This document shows positions 1-6,414 of a stretch of DNA of 11,416 bases, piece after piece. The DNA is taken from contig JAEYTQ010000283.1 of NCBI GenBank assembly GCA_023433965.1, positions 1 through 11,416 of the forward strand, given 5' to 3'. Source of the stretch: Pseudomonadota bacterium (GTDB lineage Bacteria > Pseudomonadota > Alphaproteobacteria > Rhizobiales > Xanthobacteraceae). The notes under the pieces were generated by a model that did not search any database, had not been told where the DNA came from, and saw only the letters and a program-made list of their open reading frames with translations. The stretch's first letter is position 1; every line of letters begins with the position of its first letter. The position numbers were made by a program, and so were the translations under genes.

Positions 1-32
1 GCGAGCCACAGCCAGCCAGGGGCCGGGCTCGC
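1..32 (-). terminator. possible hairpin after the SBP56 gene
   Basis: Bases 1-7 (gcgagcc) are the reverse complement of 26-32 (ggctcgc), giving a 7-bp GC-rich stem with an 18-nt loop. It starts 12 nt past the stop codon of the SBP56 gene, where a terminator would be expected. The window ends here, so any U-run cannot be seen. Such short complementarities arise easily in GC-rich DNA. Confidence 0.22.
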
Positions 33-43
33 CTGCGTCCCAT

Positions 44-1444
44 CTAGACCGACGGGTAGCAAAATGAGTCCGTCGAGCAGTCGCCGCCCTCGAGCCTGAT
101 CTGGTGCGCACGATATCCGTCGGGGAAGCTCACGAAATAGTCCTTGTCGAGCTCGAGGCCACCGTTGCGGCCGACATTGGCCATGACTTCCGCGCCCGGA
201 ACCCCGTCCGGATAGAACTGGTCGTCCCACGTGGAATAGAGCGAATTAGTCCAGTACACCCGCCGGCCGTCGCGGCTGATCTCGACCATCTGCGGACCCG
301 CCGCAAACGCCTTGCCGTTCGGATGTGGCGTGCGGCGCGCGATCCCGCCGATGTGGACGGAGCCCGCAAGCTTGGGCTTTCTGGGATCGCTGACGTCGTA
401 CTGGCGCATTTCACCCGTCCCCCAGCACGAGACATAGAGAAACCGGTCGTCCATCGACAGGTCGATGTCGCTCACCAGCGGCGGCACGGCGCCAAATCCC
501 TGCAGCAGCGGCGGCAGCTTCTCCTTGGGCGCGGGTTCGGGAGGGATCGTCGCCGTCTTCTCGGCATGGAATTTTCCGCCCTCGCGCCACCAGGTCCAGA
601 TCGATGCTTCGAGATTGGAGGTGTCGACCACGACGCCGACGAAGCCGTACTCGCGAACCGGATCGTGCGCTGGCCGCACCTCCAGCGCCATCTGATGATT
701 GGCGCCGAGATCTATGGTCTGGACGTTGCGGCGGGCGCGAAGATCCCAGAAGTGGAGACGATGGCCATATTTGTTCGCAAGCAGATCTTCGGGGACGATC
801 CCGTTCTCGAACTGCGGCGGCAACGCCCATTCGCTCGTCACCATGTAGTCGCGCGGCAGATTCCACCAGAAATCATAATGCAGCGTCTGCGGGCCACGGT
901 CGATCTCCCATCGTCCAAGTACTTCGAACGTCTCGCAATCCATGATGAAGACGCCTGGAGGTCCGTTGGTGCCGTCCTTGCCGCCGCCGCCCAGCGTGCT
1001 CACATAGATGCCGTCCGGCCCGCAATGGACCGTGTGCGGCCGCGAGTAGCCGGTCTTCCTGAAGACCTCCTCCGGCTCGATGATCTTGTGGATCTTGGCT
1101 TGGGTGGGATCGGGCTTGGTATCGATGATGTAGATCCGCGACGAGCGCAGCCCGGGAATGATGAGATAGCGCCGCTCGATGAAGGCGTGTCCGGCGAGCG
1201 GCGACAGAGCGGAGGAGCATGCATTCCAGCCGAAATGATGAAACTCATCACCCTTGTTGGGCATCGTGACGGTGTGGACGATCTGGCTATAAGTCGGCGA
1301 TCCCGGCTTGACGTCGATGACCGCGAGAGCATCCGGCTTTGAGAAATCCGGACTGAGCAGCAAGGTGTAGGCAAAGTTCTCCGCAGGCGCTTCCATCGCA
1401 AGCTTGGGCGATGCGTGAAACGTGGGATCCGGCCTCATCGTCAT
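44..1444 (-). CDS. SBP56 family protein (selenium-binding protein / methanethiol oxidase)
   Basis: The 466-residue product spans the whole SBP56 family (human SELENBP1 is about 470 residues). The family forms a beta-propeller; characterised members are copper-dependent methanethiol oxidases, turning methanethiol and oxygen into formaldehyde, hydrogen sulfide and hydrogen peroxide. Visible family marks are HHFGWNACSS (residues 69-78, with H69, H70 and C76, which aligns with the selenium-binding cysteine of SELENBP1), SRPHTVHCGPDG (134-145), a Gly-rich STLGGGG (149-155), HPNGKAF (374-380) and the end segment RAHQIRLEGGDCSTD (445-459). The conserved histidines are candidate copper ligands. The animal CSSC motif is CSSA here. 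No signal peptide or membrane segment is visible, so a cytoplasmic site is inferred. The start is supported by AGGGAGG seven bases upstream. No sulfur or copper-chaperone genes adjoin it, so substrate is family-based. Confidence 0.9.
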   Translation of the reverse strand: MTMRPDPTFHASPKLAMEAPAENFAYTLLLSPDFSKPDALAVIDVKPGSPTYSQIVHTVTMPNKGDEFHHFGWNACSSALSPLAGHAFIERRYLIIPGLRSSRIYIIDTKPDPTQAKIHKIIEPEEVFRKTGYSRPHTVHCGPDGIYVSTLGGGGKDGTNGPPGVFIMDCETFEVLGRWEIDRGPQTLHYDFWWNLPRDYMVTSEWALPPQFENGIVPEDLLANKYGHRLHFWDLRARRNVQTIDLGANHQMALEVRPAHDPVREYGFVGVVVDTSNLEASIWTWWREGGKFHAEKTATIPPEPAPKEKLPPLLQGFGAVPPLVSDIDLSMDDRFLYVSCWGTGEMRQYDVSDPRKPKLAGSVHIGGIARRTPHPNGKAFAAGPQMVEISRDGRRVYWTNSLYSTWDDQFYPDGVPGAEVMANVGRNGGLELDKDYFVSFPDGYRAHQIRLEGGDCSTDSFCYPSV

Positions 1445-1658
1445 GGCACTGCCTCCCTGTTCTGTCGGTTCGCGCCAACCTGACTCGGGATCAAGGCATA
1501 AAGAAGAGGTATTCCGAGACGTCTTGGGATTCTCCGCAGGGCCGGTTGGCGAACATACAATATGCCATCGCCGGGCTGCGCGAAACTGGCGGAATCGCGT
1601 TACTTCGACGCCGTCAGCCGGCGAAGTGAGGTTGAGGGCGGCCTCTCTCTTTCGATGT
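1445..1658. other. gene-free leader region of the SBP56 gene
   Basis: No coding region is supported here. At 1452-1458 the minus strand reads AGGGAGG, a strong ribosome binding site seven bases before the SBP56 start codon. About 70 bases upstream of that start, 1511-1530 is an imperfect 20-bp palindrome (8 of 10 position pairs match, with a perfect agacgtct core at 1517-1524) that could be an operator. I see no convincing -35/-10 pair. The rest of the stretch shows nothing I can assign. Confidence 0.5.
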
Positions 1659-1795
1659 CGTCCCCGCGAACGCGGGGACCCTTAAGCCCCAGGGACGGTT
1701 ATGAAGCGAGCTGCCAAACCCGAGTCTTCGTCAGGCGTCTGCCTTGGTTATGGGTCCCAGATCTGCGCGCGCTTGAGGCGCGCTTGTCCGGGACG
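1659..1795. repeat. mosaic intergenic palindromic repeat
   Basis: Two hairpins sit inside short inverted ends (cgtccc at 1659-1664 and gggacg at 1790-1795). The first, at 1660-1679, has perfect 9-bp arms gtccccgcg / cgcggggac around two bases. The second, at 1754-1794, has outer arms gtccc / gggac and an inner stem gcgcgc / gcgcgc around ttgag. The left half resembles the 'tcgtccccgcg..aacgcggggacc' intergenic repeat and the right half a 'gtcccagatctgcgcg..gtccgggac' repeat, both of which I remember as multi-copy in Bradyrhizobium-type genomes. That memory is the basis for calling it dispersed; only one copy is in the window. It lies 20 nt beyond the stop of the DapA-like gene, so it could act as its terminator or protect the transcript's 3' end. 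Confidence 0.7.
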
Positions 1796-1815
1796 CCACT
1801 GAATCTTTGGCTCCG

Positions 1816-2754
1816 CTACTTCCCCCACCGCAGCGCCAGCGCGTCCCTTTCCTTGGCGAGCTCGAGCAGGCCCGCCCGCGTTGTCGGATGCAGCGGCTGC
1901 AAGGGATGCCTCACCGCGTCCGATTTGATCACGCCGCCGGCCTGCATCATCACCTTGCATGCGATCAGGCCACATTGACGGTTCTCGTAATTGATCAGCG
2001 GCAGCCAGCGCTCATAGGCGGCCTTCGCCTCTTCGCGCTTCCCCGCGAAATAGGGATCGACGATCTGGCGGATGCCGTCGGGATAGCCGCCGCCGGTCAT
2101 GGCGCCGGTGGCGCCGGCATCGAGATCGGCGAGCAGCGTGATCGCCTCCTCGCCGTCCCAGGGACCCTCGATGTCCTTGCCGCCCGCCTCGATCAGGCTG
2201 CGCAGCTTGGCGGCGGCGCCGGGCACCTCGATCTTGAAATAGCGGATGTTGGAGAAATCGCGCGACAGCCGTGCGAGCAGATCAACCGAGAGCGGGGTGC
2301 CGGCAACCGGCGCGTCCTGGATCATGATGGGAATGTCGATCGCGCCGGAGAGCACCTTGAAGAACTCGACGATGCCCTTCTCGGGGACCCGAAAGGTCGC
2401 GCCGTGATAGGGCGGCATCACCATCACCATGGCGGCACCCGCCGCCTCGGCCTGCCTGCTGCGCGCCGCGCACACGGCCGAGCTGAAATGGGTGGTGGTG
2501 ACGATCACGGGAACCCGGCCGGCCACATGCTCCAGTACCGCATGCATCACGGTTTCGCGTTCGGCGTCGGTGAGCACGAACTGCTCGGAGAAATTGGCGA
2601 GGATGCAGACGCCGTGTGAGCCGGCGTCGATCATGAAATCGATGCAGCGGCGCTGGCCTTCGAGGTCGAGCTCGCCGCGCTCGTCGAAAATGGTGGGCGC
2701 AACCGGGAACACGCCTCGATAGGGGCGCTGAGCCTTGTGTGCGGTGACCGGCAT
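1816..2754 (-). CDS. DapA-superfamily lyase, probably L-2-keto-3-deoxyarabonate dehydratase
   Basis: The 312-residue product (316 if the upstream ATG were used) is a class I, Schiff-base TIM-barrel lyase of the DHDPS/N-acetylneuraminate lyase superfamily. Numbering from the upstream ATG, the catalytic lysine is K178 in YFKIE. The residues that mark true dihydrodipicolinate synthase are changed: the threonine pair of GTTGES is N58-F59 in ANFSEQ, and the catalytic tyrosine of LYNVP is Q150 in IMIQDAP, with the following substrate-binding arginine absent. So lysine synthesis is unlikely. PYRGVFPV, CILANFSEQF, VIVTTTHFS, VMVMPPYHGATF, EGPWDGEEAITLLADLDAGATGAMTGG and PLIN-ENRQ closely recall the Azospirillum brasilense enzyme that dehydrates L-2-keto-3-deoxyarabonate to 2-oxoglutarate semialdehyde in non-phosphorylative arabinose breakdown (recalled, not searched). 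No other pathway gene is in view, so the substrate is provisional. Start 2754 was chosen because GGAGAG precedes it at good spacing. Confidence 0.85.
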   Translation of the reverse strand: MPVTAHKAQRPYRGVFPVAPTIFDERGELDLEGQRRCIDFMIDAGSHGVCILANFSEQFVLTDAERETVMHAVLEHVAGRVPVIVTTTHFSSAVCAARSRQAEAAGAAMVMVMPPYHGATFRVPEKGIVEFFKVLSGAIDIPIMIQDAPVAGTPLSVDLLARLSRDFSNIRYFKIEVPGAAAKLRSLIEAGGKDIEGPWDGEEAITLLADLDAGATGAMTGGGYPDGIRQIVDPYFAGKREEAKAAYERWLPLINYENRQCGLIACKVMMQAGGVIKSDAVRHPLQPLHPTTRAGLLELAKERDALALRWGK

Positions 2755-2758
2755 CGAA

Positions 2759-2764
2759 CTCTCC
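2759..2764 (-). promoter_or_regulatory. ribosome binding site that decides the lyase start
   Basis: The minus strand reads GGAGAG here, ending four bases before the ATG at 2754 (six bases counted from GGAG). The upstream in-frame ATG at 2766 overlaps this site, and its only purine-rich sequence (AGGG) abuts it directly with no spacer. The downstream ATG is therefore the better start. Confidence 0.6.
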
Positions 2765-2785
2765 ATCCCTGATGTGTCTTACGTC

Positions 2786-2841
2786 GGGCCGCGCTCACCG
2801 AGCGAGGCGGCCCAGATGTAGCCGCCGCGCGGATCGGCGGC
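2786..2841 (-). terminator. two adjacent GC-rich hairpins after the chemotaxis gene
   Basis: Going downstream from the chemotaxis gene's stop, the first hairpin is 2821-2841 (arms gccgccg / cggcggc, 7 bp, 7-nt loop). The second is 2786-2813 (arms gggccgc / gcggccc, with an inner gctc / gagc stem and a 3-base bulge). Neither is followed by a U-run, so if they terminate transcription it is probably with Rho or by pausing. They fill the 123-nt gap between the chemotaxis gene and the lyase start. Confidence 0.4.
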
Positions 2842-2877
2842 AATGCCCGCGCAAGATGGGATGGAAAGAGTCCGGAA

Positions 2878-4959
2878 TCAGGCCGTCTTCACCGCGCCCA
2901 GGAAGCCCTCCACCGCGACACGGAGACGATCGGCGTCGGCCGACATCTTCTTGACGGACTCCGACAGCACCGTGCCGGCGTTGCCGGTCTCCTGGTTGAG
3001 CCTGGCGACGCTGCCGATGGTGTCGGTGACCTCGCGGGTGCCTTGCGCGGCCTGCTGGAAATTGCGCGAGATTTCGGTAGTGGCCGCGCGCTGCTGCTCG
3101 ACCGCGGCGGCAATCGCGGTCATCTTCTCGTCGATGCCGCTGATGGCCCCGCCGATCGAGCGGATGGCGGCGACCGCCTGGCCGGTGGCGCTCTGGATCT
3201 CCTCGACCTGACGCGAGATTTCTTCCGTCGCCGTCGCGGTCTGCGCCGCGAGGCTCTTGACCTCGCCGGCGACCACGGCGAAACCGCGGCCGGCCTCGCC
3301 AGCGCGCGCCGCCTCGATCGTGGCGTTCAAGGCCAGGAGGTTGGTCTGAGCGGCGATGGCGTTGATCATCTTCACGACCTCGCCGATACGGCTTGCGGTC
3401 TGGTCGAGAATCTCGACCGTCGCGTTGGTCTGCTCGGCCTGCGCAACGGCCTCGCGGGCCTCGCGCGCGCTCGACTGCACCTGCGCGGAGATCTCGCCGA
3501 CGGACGCCGACAGCTCTTCGGTCGCGGCCGCGATGGTCTCGAGATTGTTGGTGGCCTGCTCGGCCGCGGAGGAGACCGCGGCGGTCTGGCTGCTCGATTC
3601 CGAGACCAGCGAACGCACGCCGCTCGCGGTGGCATCGAGCTCCTGCGTCGAGGCCGCAACACTCTGGATCACCGCCTGCACAGTATCGTCGAAGCTGCGG
3701 CAGGCCGCATCGACGGTGCCGGAGCGGGCGAGTTGCAGCGCCTGCTGCGATTCGCGTTCCTGGCCGAGGCGCTCGGCGGTCGCCGCGCTCTCGCGCAGGC
3801 TTTCGAGCGCGGCAGCCATGGTGCCGAATTCGTCTGGATGCCGGGATTGCGGCACCGGCGTCGCATAGTCGCGTGCACTGATACGGGCGATGGCATCGAG
3901 GATCGCGCGCACCGGTCGCATCAGGCGGTTGCGCACCACGAACACGCCTGCGAGAGTCACGGCAAGTGCGAGCAGGAAACCGAAGGACTGCACGATGAGA
4001 TTGGTGAGGGCCTTGGCCTGAACCGCCTCCGCGCGCGCGATCGACAGGTCGAGCGCCTTGTTCGCGACCGCGACGATGGGCGCGAAGGGCGCCTGGCACA
4101 ACGCGTTCCATTCCGCGGCCGGCATCGCCGGACGGCCGCTGCCGTCCAGGTTTCTGGTGATATCGCCGATCTGCTTGAGCGCGCCGTCGGTCTTGGCGCG
4201 CGCCTCCTTGGCCGCATTGACGAGGTCCGGCGCCACGTCGGGTGCAGCCAGCAGCTCTTCCATGCCGGTCCAGCCGGGGGTGACGATGCCGTTCCAGCCC
4301 GCCACGGTCTGCTTCTGCGTCTCCTCGAGCGGCTTCGAGCTGTTGATGTTCGGGCGCAGCGTCGAGCACTGGATGCCGTAGCGGTCGCGCACCTGCCAGG
4401 CGAGGCGGCGGGCCTGGATCATGCGGGCAATGTAGGGATCGTTCATCCAGGCGCGGTTCGACACCGCAGTGGAAGCGAGATTGGCGGTTTCGATCACCTT
4501 GGTGACGGAATCGTACCACGGTGCGGTGCGCTCCACCTTCCGCTCGGCACGCGGCAGCTTGGCCTCGTCATAGAACAACTGAAACTTAGGCGCGGCTTCG
4601 TTCCAGCGTTGCTTCAGCGTTGCTGCGAGTTCGTCGCGCCGGGTGAATTCGACTGTGGAGAGCGCGGCGGCGATGGCGTCGAAGCCGGCCTGCTCGGCCT
4701 TCTCGGCAACGCCGAGCTTGGCGCGCGGATCGTCCTCGCCGAGCAGCGCGCTCTGGGCATCGCCGCGATTGTTGCGCAAGGCGACCACACCCTGGAAGAT
4801 CGACTTGTCGGCATTCGCCAGCCGTTCAGTCTCCAGACTGTCGCTGTAGCGATTGAAGGCGCTGCCCATCTGGATCGCCGTGCTGGTCAGCGCGCCGGCG
4901 GCCAGCAGGGTCATCAAGACAAGGAGGAGCGTGCTTACCGATTTCTTAAAAATTGACAT
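2878..4959 (-). CDS. methyl-accepting chemotaxis protein (transmembrane chemoreceptor)
   Basis: The 693-residue product is an inner-membrane chemoreceptor that signals through CheW/CheA to the flagellar motor. A first membrane helix lies at about residues 8-30, a periplasmic sensor at 31-319, a second helix at 320-343, a HAMP linker at about 344-397, and a long cytoplasmic coiled coil to the end. The highly conserved signalling hairpin tip is at about 525-570, including [35 protein letters not shown]. Gln/Glu pairs in the flanking helices are candidate methylation sites. The sensor is mostly helical, about 290 residues, roughly twice a four-helix bundle, and its ligand is unknown. It contains two cysteines (C198, C288) that could form a disulfide. 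There is no C-terminal pentapeptide tether for CheR/CheB. The start is right at a short basic stretch before the first helix, but no clear ribosome binding site is seen. No che genes are adjacent, so this is an orphan receptor. Confidence 0.95.
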   Translation of the reverse strand: MSIFKKSVSTLLLVLMTLLAAGALTSTAIQMGSAFNRYSDSLETERLANADKSIFQGVVALRNNRGDAQSALLGEDDPRAKLGVAEKAEQAGFDAIAAALSTVEFTRRDELAATLKQRWNEAAPKFQLFYDEAKLPRAERKVERTAPWYDSVTKVIETANLASTAVSNRAWMNDPYIARMIQARRLAWQVRDRYGIQCSTLRPNINSSKPLEETQKQTVAGWNGIVTPGWTGMEELLAAPDVAPDLVNAAKEARAKTDGALKQIGDITRNLDGSGRPAMPAAEWNALCQAPFAPIVAVANKALDLSIARAEAVQAKALTNLIVQSFGFLLALAVTLAGVFVVRNRLMRPVRAILDAIARISARDYATPVPQSRHPDEFGTMAAALESLRESAATAERLGQERESQQALQLARSGTVDAACRSFDDTVQAVIQSVAASTQELDATASGVRSLVSESSSQTAAVSSAAEQATNNLETIAAATEELSASVGEISAQVQSSAREAREAVAQAEQTNATVEILDQTASRIGEVVKMINAIAAQTNLLALNATIEAARAGEAGRGFAVVAGEVKSLAAQTATATEEISRQVEEIQSATGQAVAAIRSIGGAISGIDEKMTAIAAAVEQQRAATTEISRNFQQAAQGTREVTDTIGSVARLNQETGNAGTVLSESVKKMSADADRLRVAVEGFLGAVKTA

Positions 4960-5071
4960 GGGTCGAGGGACCTAACTCTCAGGAAAGGCCACCTTGCACC
5001 GCGACATGCCAAAGTTTCGTTAAGGTTTTAGTTGAATCCGAGCGACCCAGCCTGCACCCATTCCGTATCCC

Positions 5072-5842
5072 CTATGCGACCCTGGTGAAATCCGGCGCAC
5101 GGCGCTCCGCAAAGGCCGTGAACGCCTCGCGCGCTTCGGCGGTGCGCAGGCGCTGCGCGAACTGCTCGCCTTCGGCCTGCATCTGCGCGACCAGCACCTC
5201 GCCGTTGCGCATCAGCTTCTTGGTCGCGGTGAGGGCGCCGGCCGGCTGGCTGGCAAGGCGCTGCGCCAGCGCGAGCGCTTCGGCATCGAGCCGGTCGAGC
5301 GGCACGACACGGTTGGCGAGGCCCCATTCCAGCGCCGATTTGGCCGGAACGATTTCGCCGAGCGCGAACATCTCGTAAGCCCGAGCGTGGCCGATGCGAG
5401 CCGGCATCAACAGGCTGGAGGCCGCCTCCGGCACCAGCGCAAGGCTAACGAACGGCGTCGACAGTTGCGCGTTGTCGGCGAGCACGACGAGGTCGCAATG
5501 CAGCAGCATCGTGGTGCCGACGCCGACCGCTCGGCCCTGCACGGCGGCGACCAGCGGCCGGGTGCAGCGCGCCAGCGACTGGATGAAGCGCACGACGTTG
5601 CGGCTGCCTTGCGACTTGCCGGCTGCGACAGCGGCGAACTCGCCGACGTCGTTGCCGGCGGTGAACATGTCGCCTTCGCCGCGGATCAGGATCACCCGCG
5701 CCGACGGATCGAACTCCGCGGATTCGATCGCATCCGCCAGCTTGCCGTACATTGCATCGGTCAGCGCGTTCTTCTTGTCGGGACGCGCCATTGTCAGCGT
5801 GAGGATTCCGCCCTTGCTCTCGATCCGGACGTACTCGGTCAT
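5072..5842 (-). CDS. crotonase-family enoyl-CoA isomerase/hydratase, isomerase-type active site
   Basis: The 256-residue product has the length and order of a single-domain crotonase, acting on acyl-CoA thioesters in the cytoplasm. The first oxyanion-hole segment is DMFTAGNDVGEF (58-69) and the second is GRAVGVGTT (103-111). The two catalytic glutamates of 2-enoyl-CoA hydratase are missing: the first (in GGGCEL) is T111 and the second (in QPE) is F131. A glutamate is present instead at E139 in LVPEAASS, matching the single catalytic glutamate in SPEGCSS of peroxisomal delta3,delta2-enoyl-CoA isomerases. Double-bond isomerisation is therefore more likely than hydration, but this is inferred from my alignment by eye. 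It begins 14 nt after the MarR-family gene, with GGAG seven bases before its ATG (5850-5853), so the two are co-transcribed. The regulator probably responds to a related acid or CoA ester. Confidence 0.88.
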   Translation of the reverse strand: MTEYVRIESKGGILTLTMARPDKKNALTDAMYGKLADAIESAEFDPSARVILIRGEGDMFTAGNDVGEFAAVAAGKSQGSRNVVRFIQSLARCTRPLVAAVQGRAVGVGTTMLLHCDLVVLADNAQLSTPFVSLALVPEAASSLLMPARIGHARAYEMFALGEIVPAKSALEWGLANRVVPLDRLDAEALALAQRLASQPAGALTATKKLMRNGEVLVAQMQAEGEQFAQRLRTAEAREAFTAFAERRAPDFTRVA

Positions 5843-5856
5843 TCGTCTGCTCCGTG

Positions 5857-6306
5857 TTATTCGTTTGAACTTCTTGGAAACTTGTCCTGAATGCTGGTCA
5901 GCCAGCGCGCGACGATCTCGATCTCCGCCGCCGTGAATCCGTCCGTCAGCGCCGCATTGACTTCCGCCGCTCCTGCTCTCGCCTGCGCCAGCGCGGCCCG
6001 CCCCTTCGGCGTCAGCCAGATGCGGAAAGCGCGGCCGTCCTCGCGATCGGCCCGCCGCTCGACCAGCCTCGCCGCAGCGCTGCGATCGACCAGGCCGGAG
6101 ATTCCGGCCGGCCCCAGATCGAGTGCCGCACCCGCCTCGCCGATCAGCACGCCGTCCTGCCTGCCGAGGATGAACAGCAGTCCGGCCTGCGCCGGCGTCA
6201 CATCGCTCTCGGGCCGCGCCGCCATCCAGCGCTGCAGGCGGCGATGTGCTACGCTCAACAGGTAGATCAGCCGATGGTGTCGCGCGCCGGCTCCTTTATT
6301 TCGCAT
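5857..6306 (-). CDS. MarR-family transcriptional regulator
   Basis: The 149-residue product has the normal MarR length and plan: a dimerising helix (about 10-30), a winged helix-turn-helix (about 37-102) and a C-terminal helix (125-143). The recognition helix is around GPAGISGLVDRSAA (65-78). The wing carries the family's D-x-R motif as D90-G91-R92, followed by IWLTPKG (96-102). MarR dimers bind palindromes and release them when a small acid, phenol or CoA thioester binds. Here a perfect 18-bp palindrome overlaps the gene's own -10 region and start codon, so negative autoregulation of this gene and the downstream crotonase gene is expected. No ribosome binding site precedes the ATG, and the promoter spacing suggests a leaderless mRNA. 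An AAAGGAG at codons 4-6 has no suitable start codon after it. The ligand is not identifiable. Confidence 0.93.
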   Translation of the reverse strand: MRNKGAGARHHRLIYLLSVAHRRLQRWMAARPESDVTPAQAGLLFILGRQDGVLIGEAGAALDLGPAGISGLVDRSAAARLVERRADREDGRAFRIWLTPKGRAALAQARAGAAEVNAALTDGFTAAEIEIVARWLTSIQDKFPRSSNE

Positions 6307-6314
6307 GCGAAATA
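6297..6314. promoter_or_regulatory. 18-bp perfect palindrome, probable MarR operator
   Basis: TATTTCGCATGCGAAATA reads the same on both strands without a mismatch, the size and symmetry of a MarR-dimer site. It covers the end of the predicted -10 box, the predicted transcription start and the ATG of the regulator (6304-6306), so a bound dimer would block both polymerase binding and promoter clearance. I see no second copy in the window. Confidence 0.75.
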
Positions 6315-6341
6315 GATAGCCGGGCGTGAGGCGGTTGTCAA
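6313..6341 (-). promoter_or_regulatory. promoter of the marR-crotonase operon
   Basis: On the minus strand, TTGACA (6341-6336) matches the -35 consensus exactly. It is followed by a 17-nt spacer and TATCTA (6318-6313), a weaker -10 that shares only the TAT with consensus. Counting seven bases on puts the start of transcription at the A of the regulator's ATG (6306). That fits the absence of a ribosome binding site and points to a leaderless transcript. The weak -10 lies next to and partly inside the palindrome. Confidence 0.6.
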
Positions 6342-6377
6342 ACGAGCGTTTCGGTACGGCGCGCAGGTGGAGCTCGA

Positions 6378-6413
6378 CGGCCCGGTTAGGCTCGGGCCGG
6401 GCGTCAATGACGC
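6378..6413 (-). terminator. probable terminator region of serA
   Basis: Two small hairpins follow the serA stop codon directly. The nearer is 6401-6413 (gcgtc / gacgc around aat). The next is 6378-6399, with perfect 7-bp arms cggcccg / cgggccg and an 8-nt loop. No U-run follows, as is common in GC-rich alphaproteobacteria, so this may be a Rho-assisted or weak terminator. It separates serA from the marR promoter. Confidence 0.45.
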
Positions 6414-6414
6414 G

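Noticed and set aside
104..1342. A 412-codon plus-strand open frame opposite the SBP56 gene
   Set aside because: It shows no recognisable domain and lies wholly antisense to a complete family member; long antisense frames are expected in GC-rich genes.
1562..1978. Small plus-strand open frames through the intergenic repeat
   Set aside because: The translation simply reads the palindromic repeat (SSPRTRGP...). Such frames are frequently mis-annotated as hypothetical proteins.
3043..4956. A 637-codon open frame on the plus strand across the chemoreceptor gene, and a 574-codon one in another minus frame (2795-4519)
   Set aside because: Both overlap a gene with unmistakable chemoreceptor domains. 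Their translations are low-complexity Arg/Gly/Ala-rich, typical of the other frames of GC-rich coding DNA.
4985..5035. A possible sigma-54 promoter before the chemoreceptor gene (TGGCATG...GGTGCAA on the minus strand)
   Set aside because: GG and GC are 11 bases apart, not the required 10, and the -12 half is GTGC instead of TTGC.
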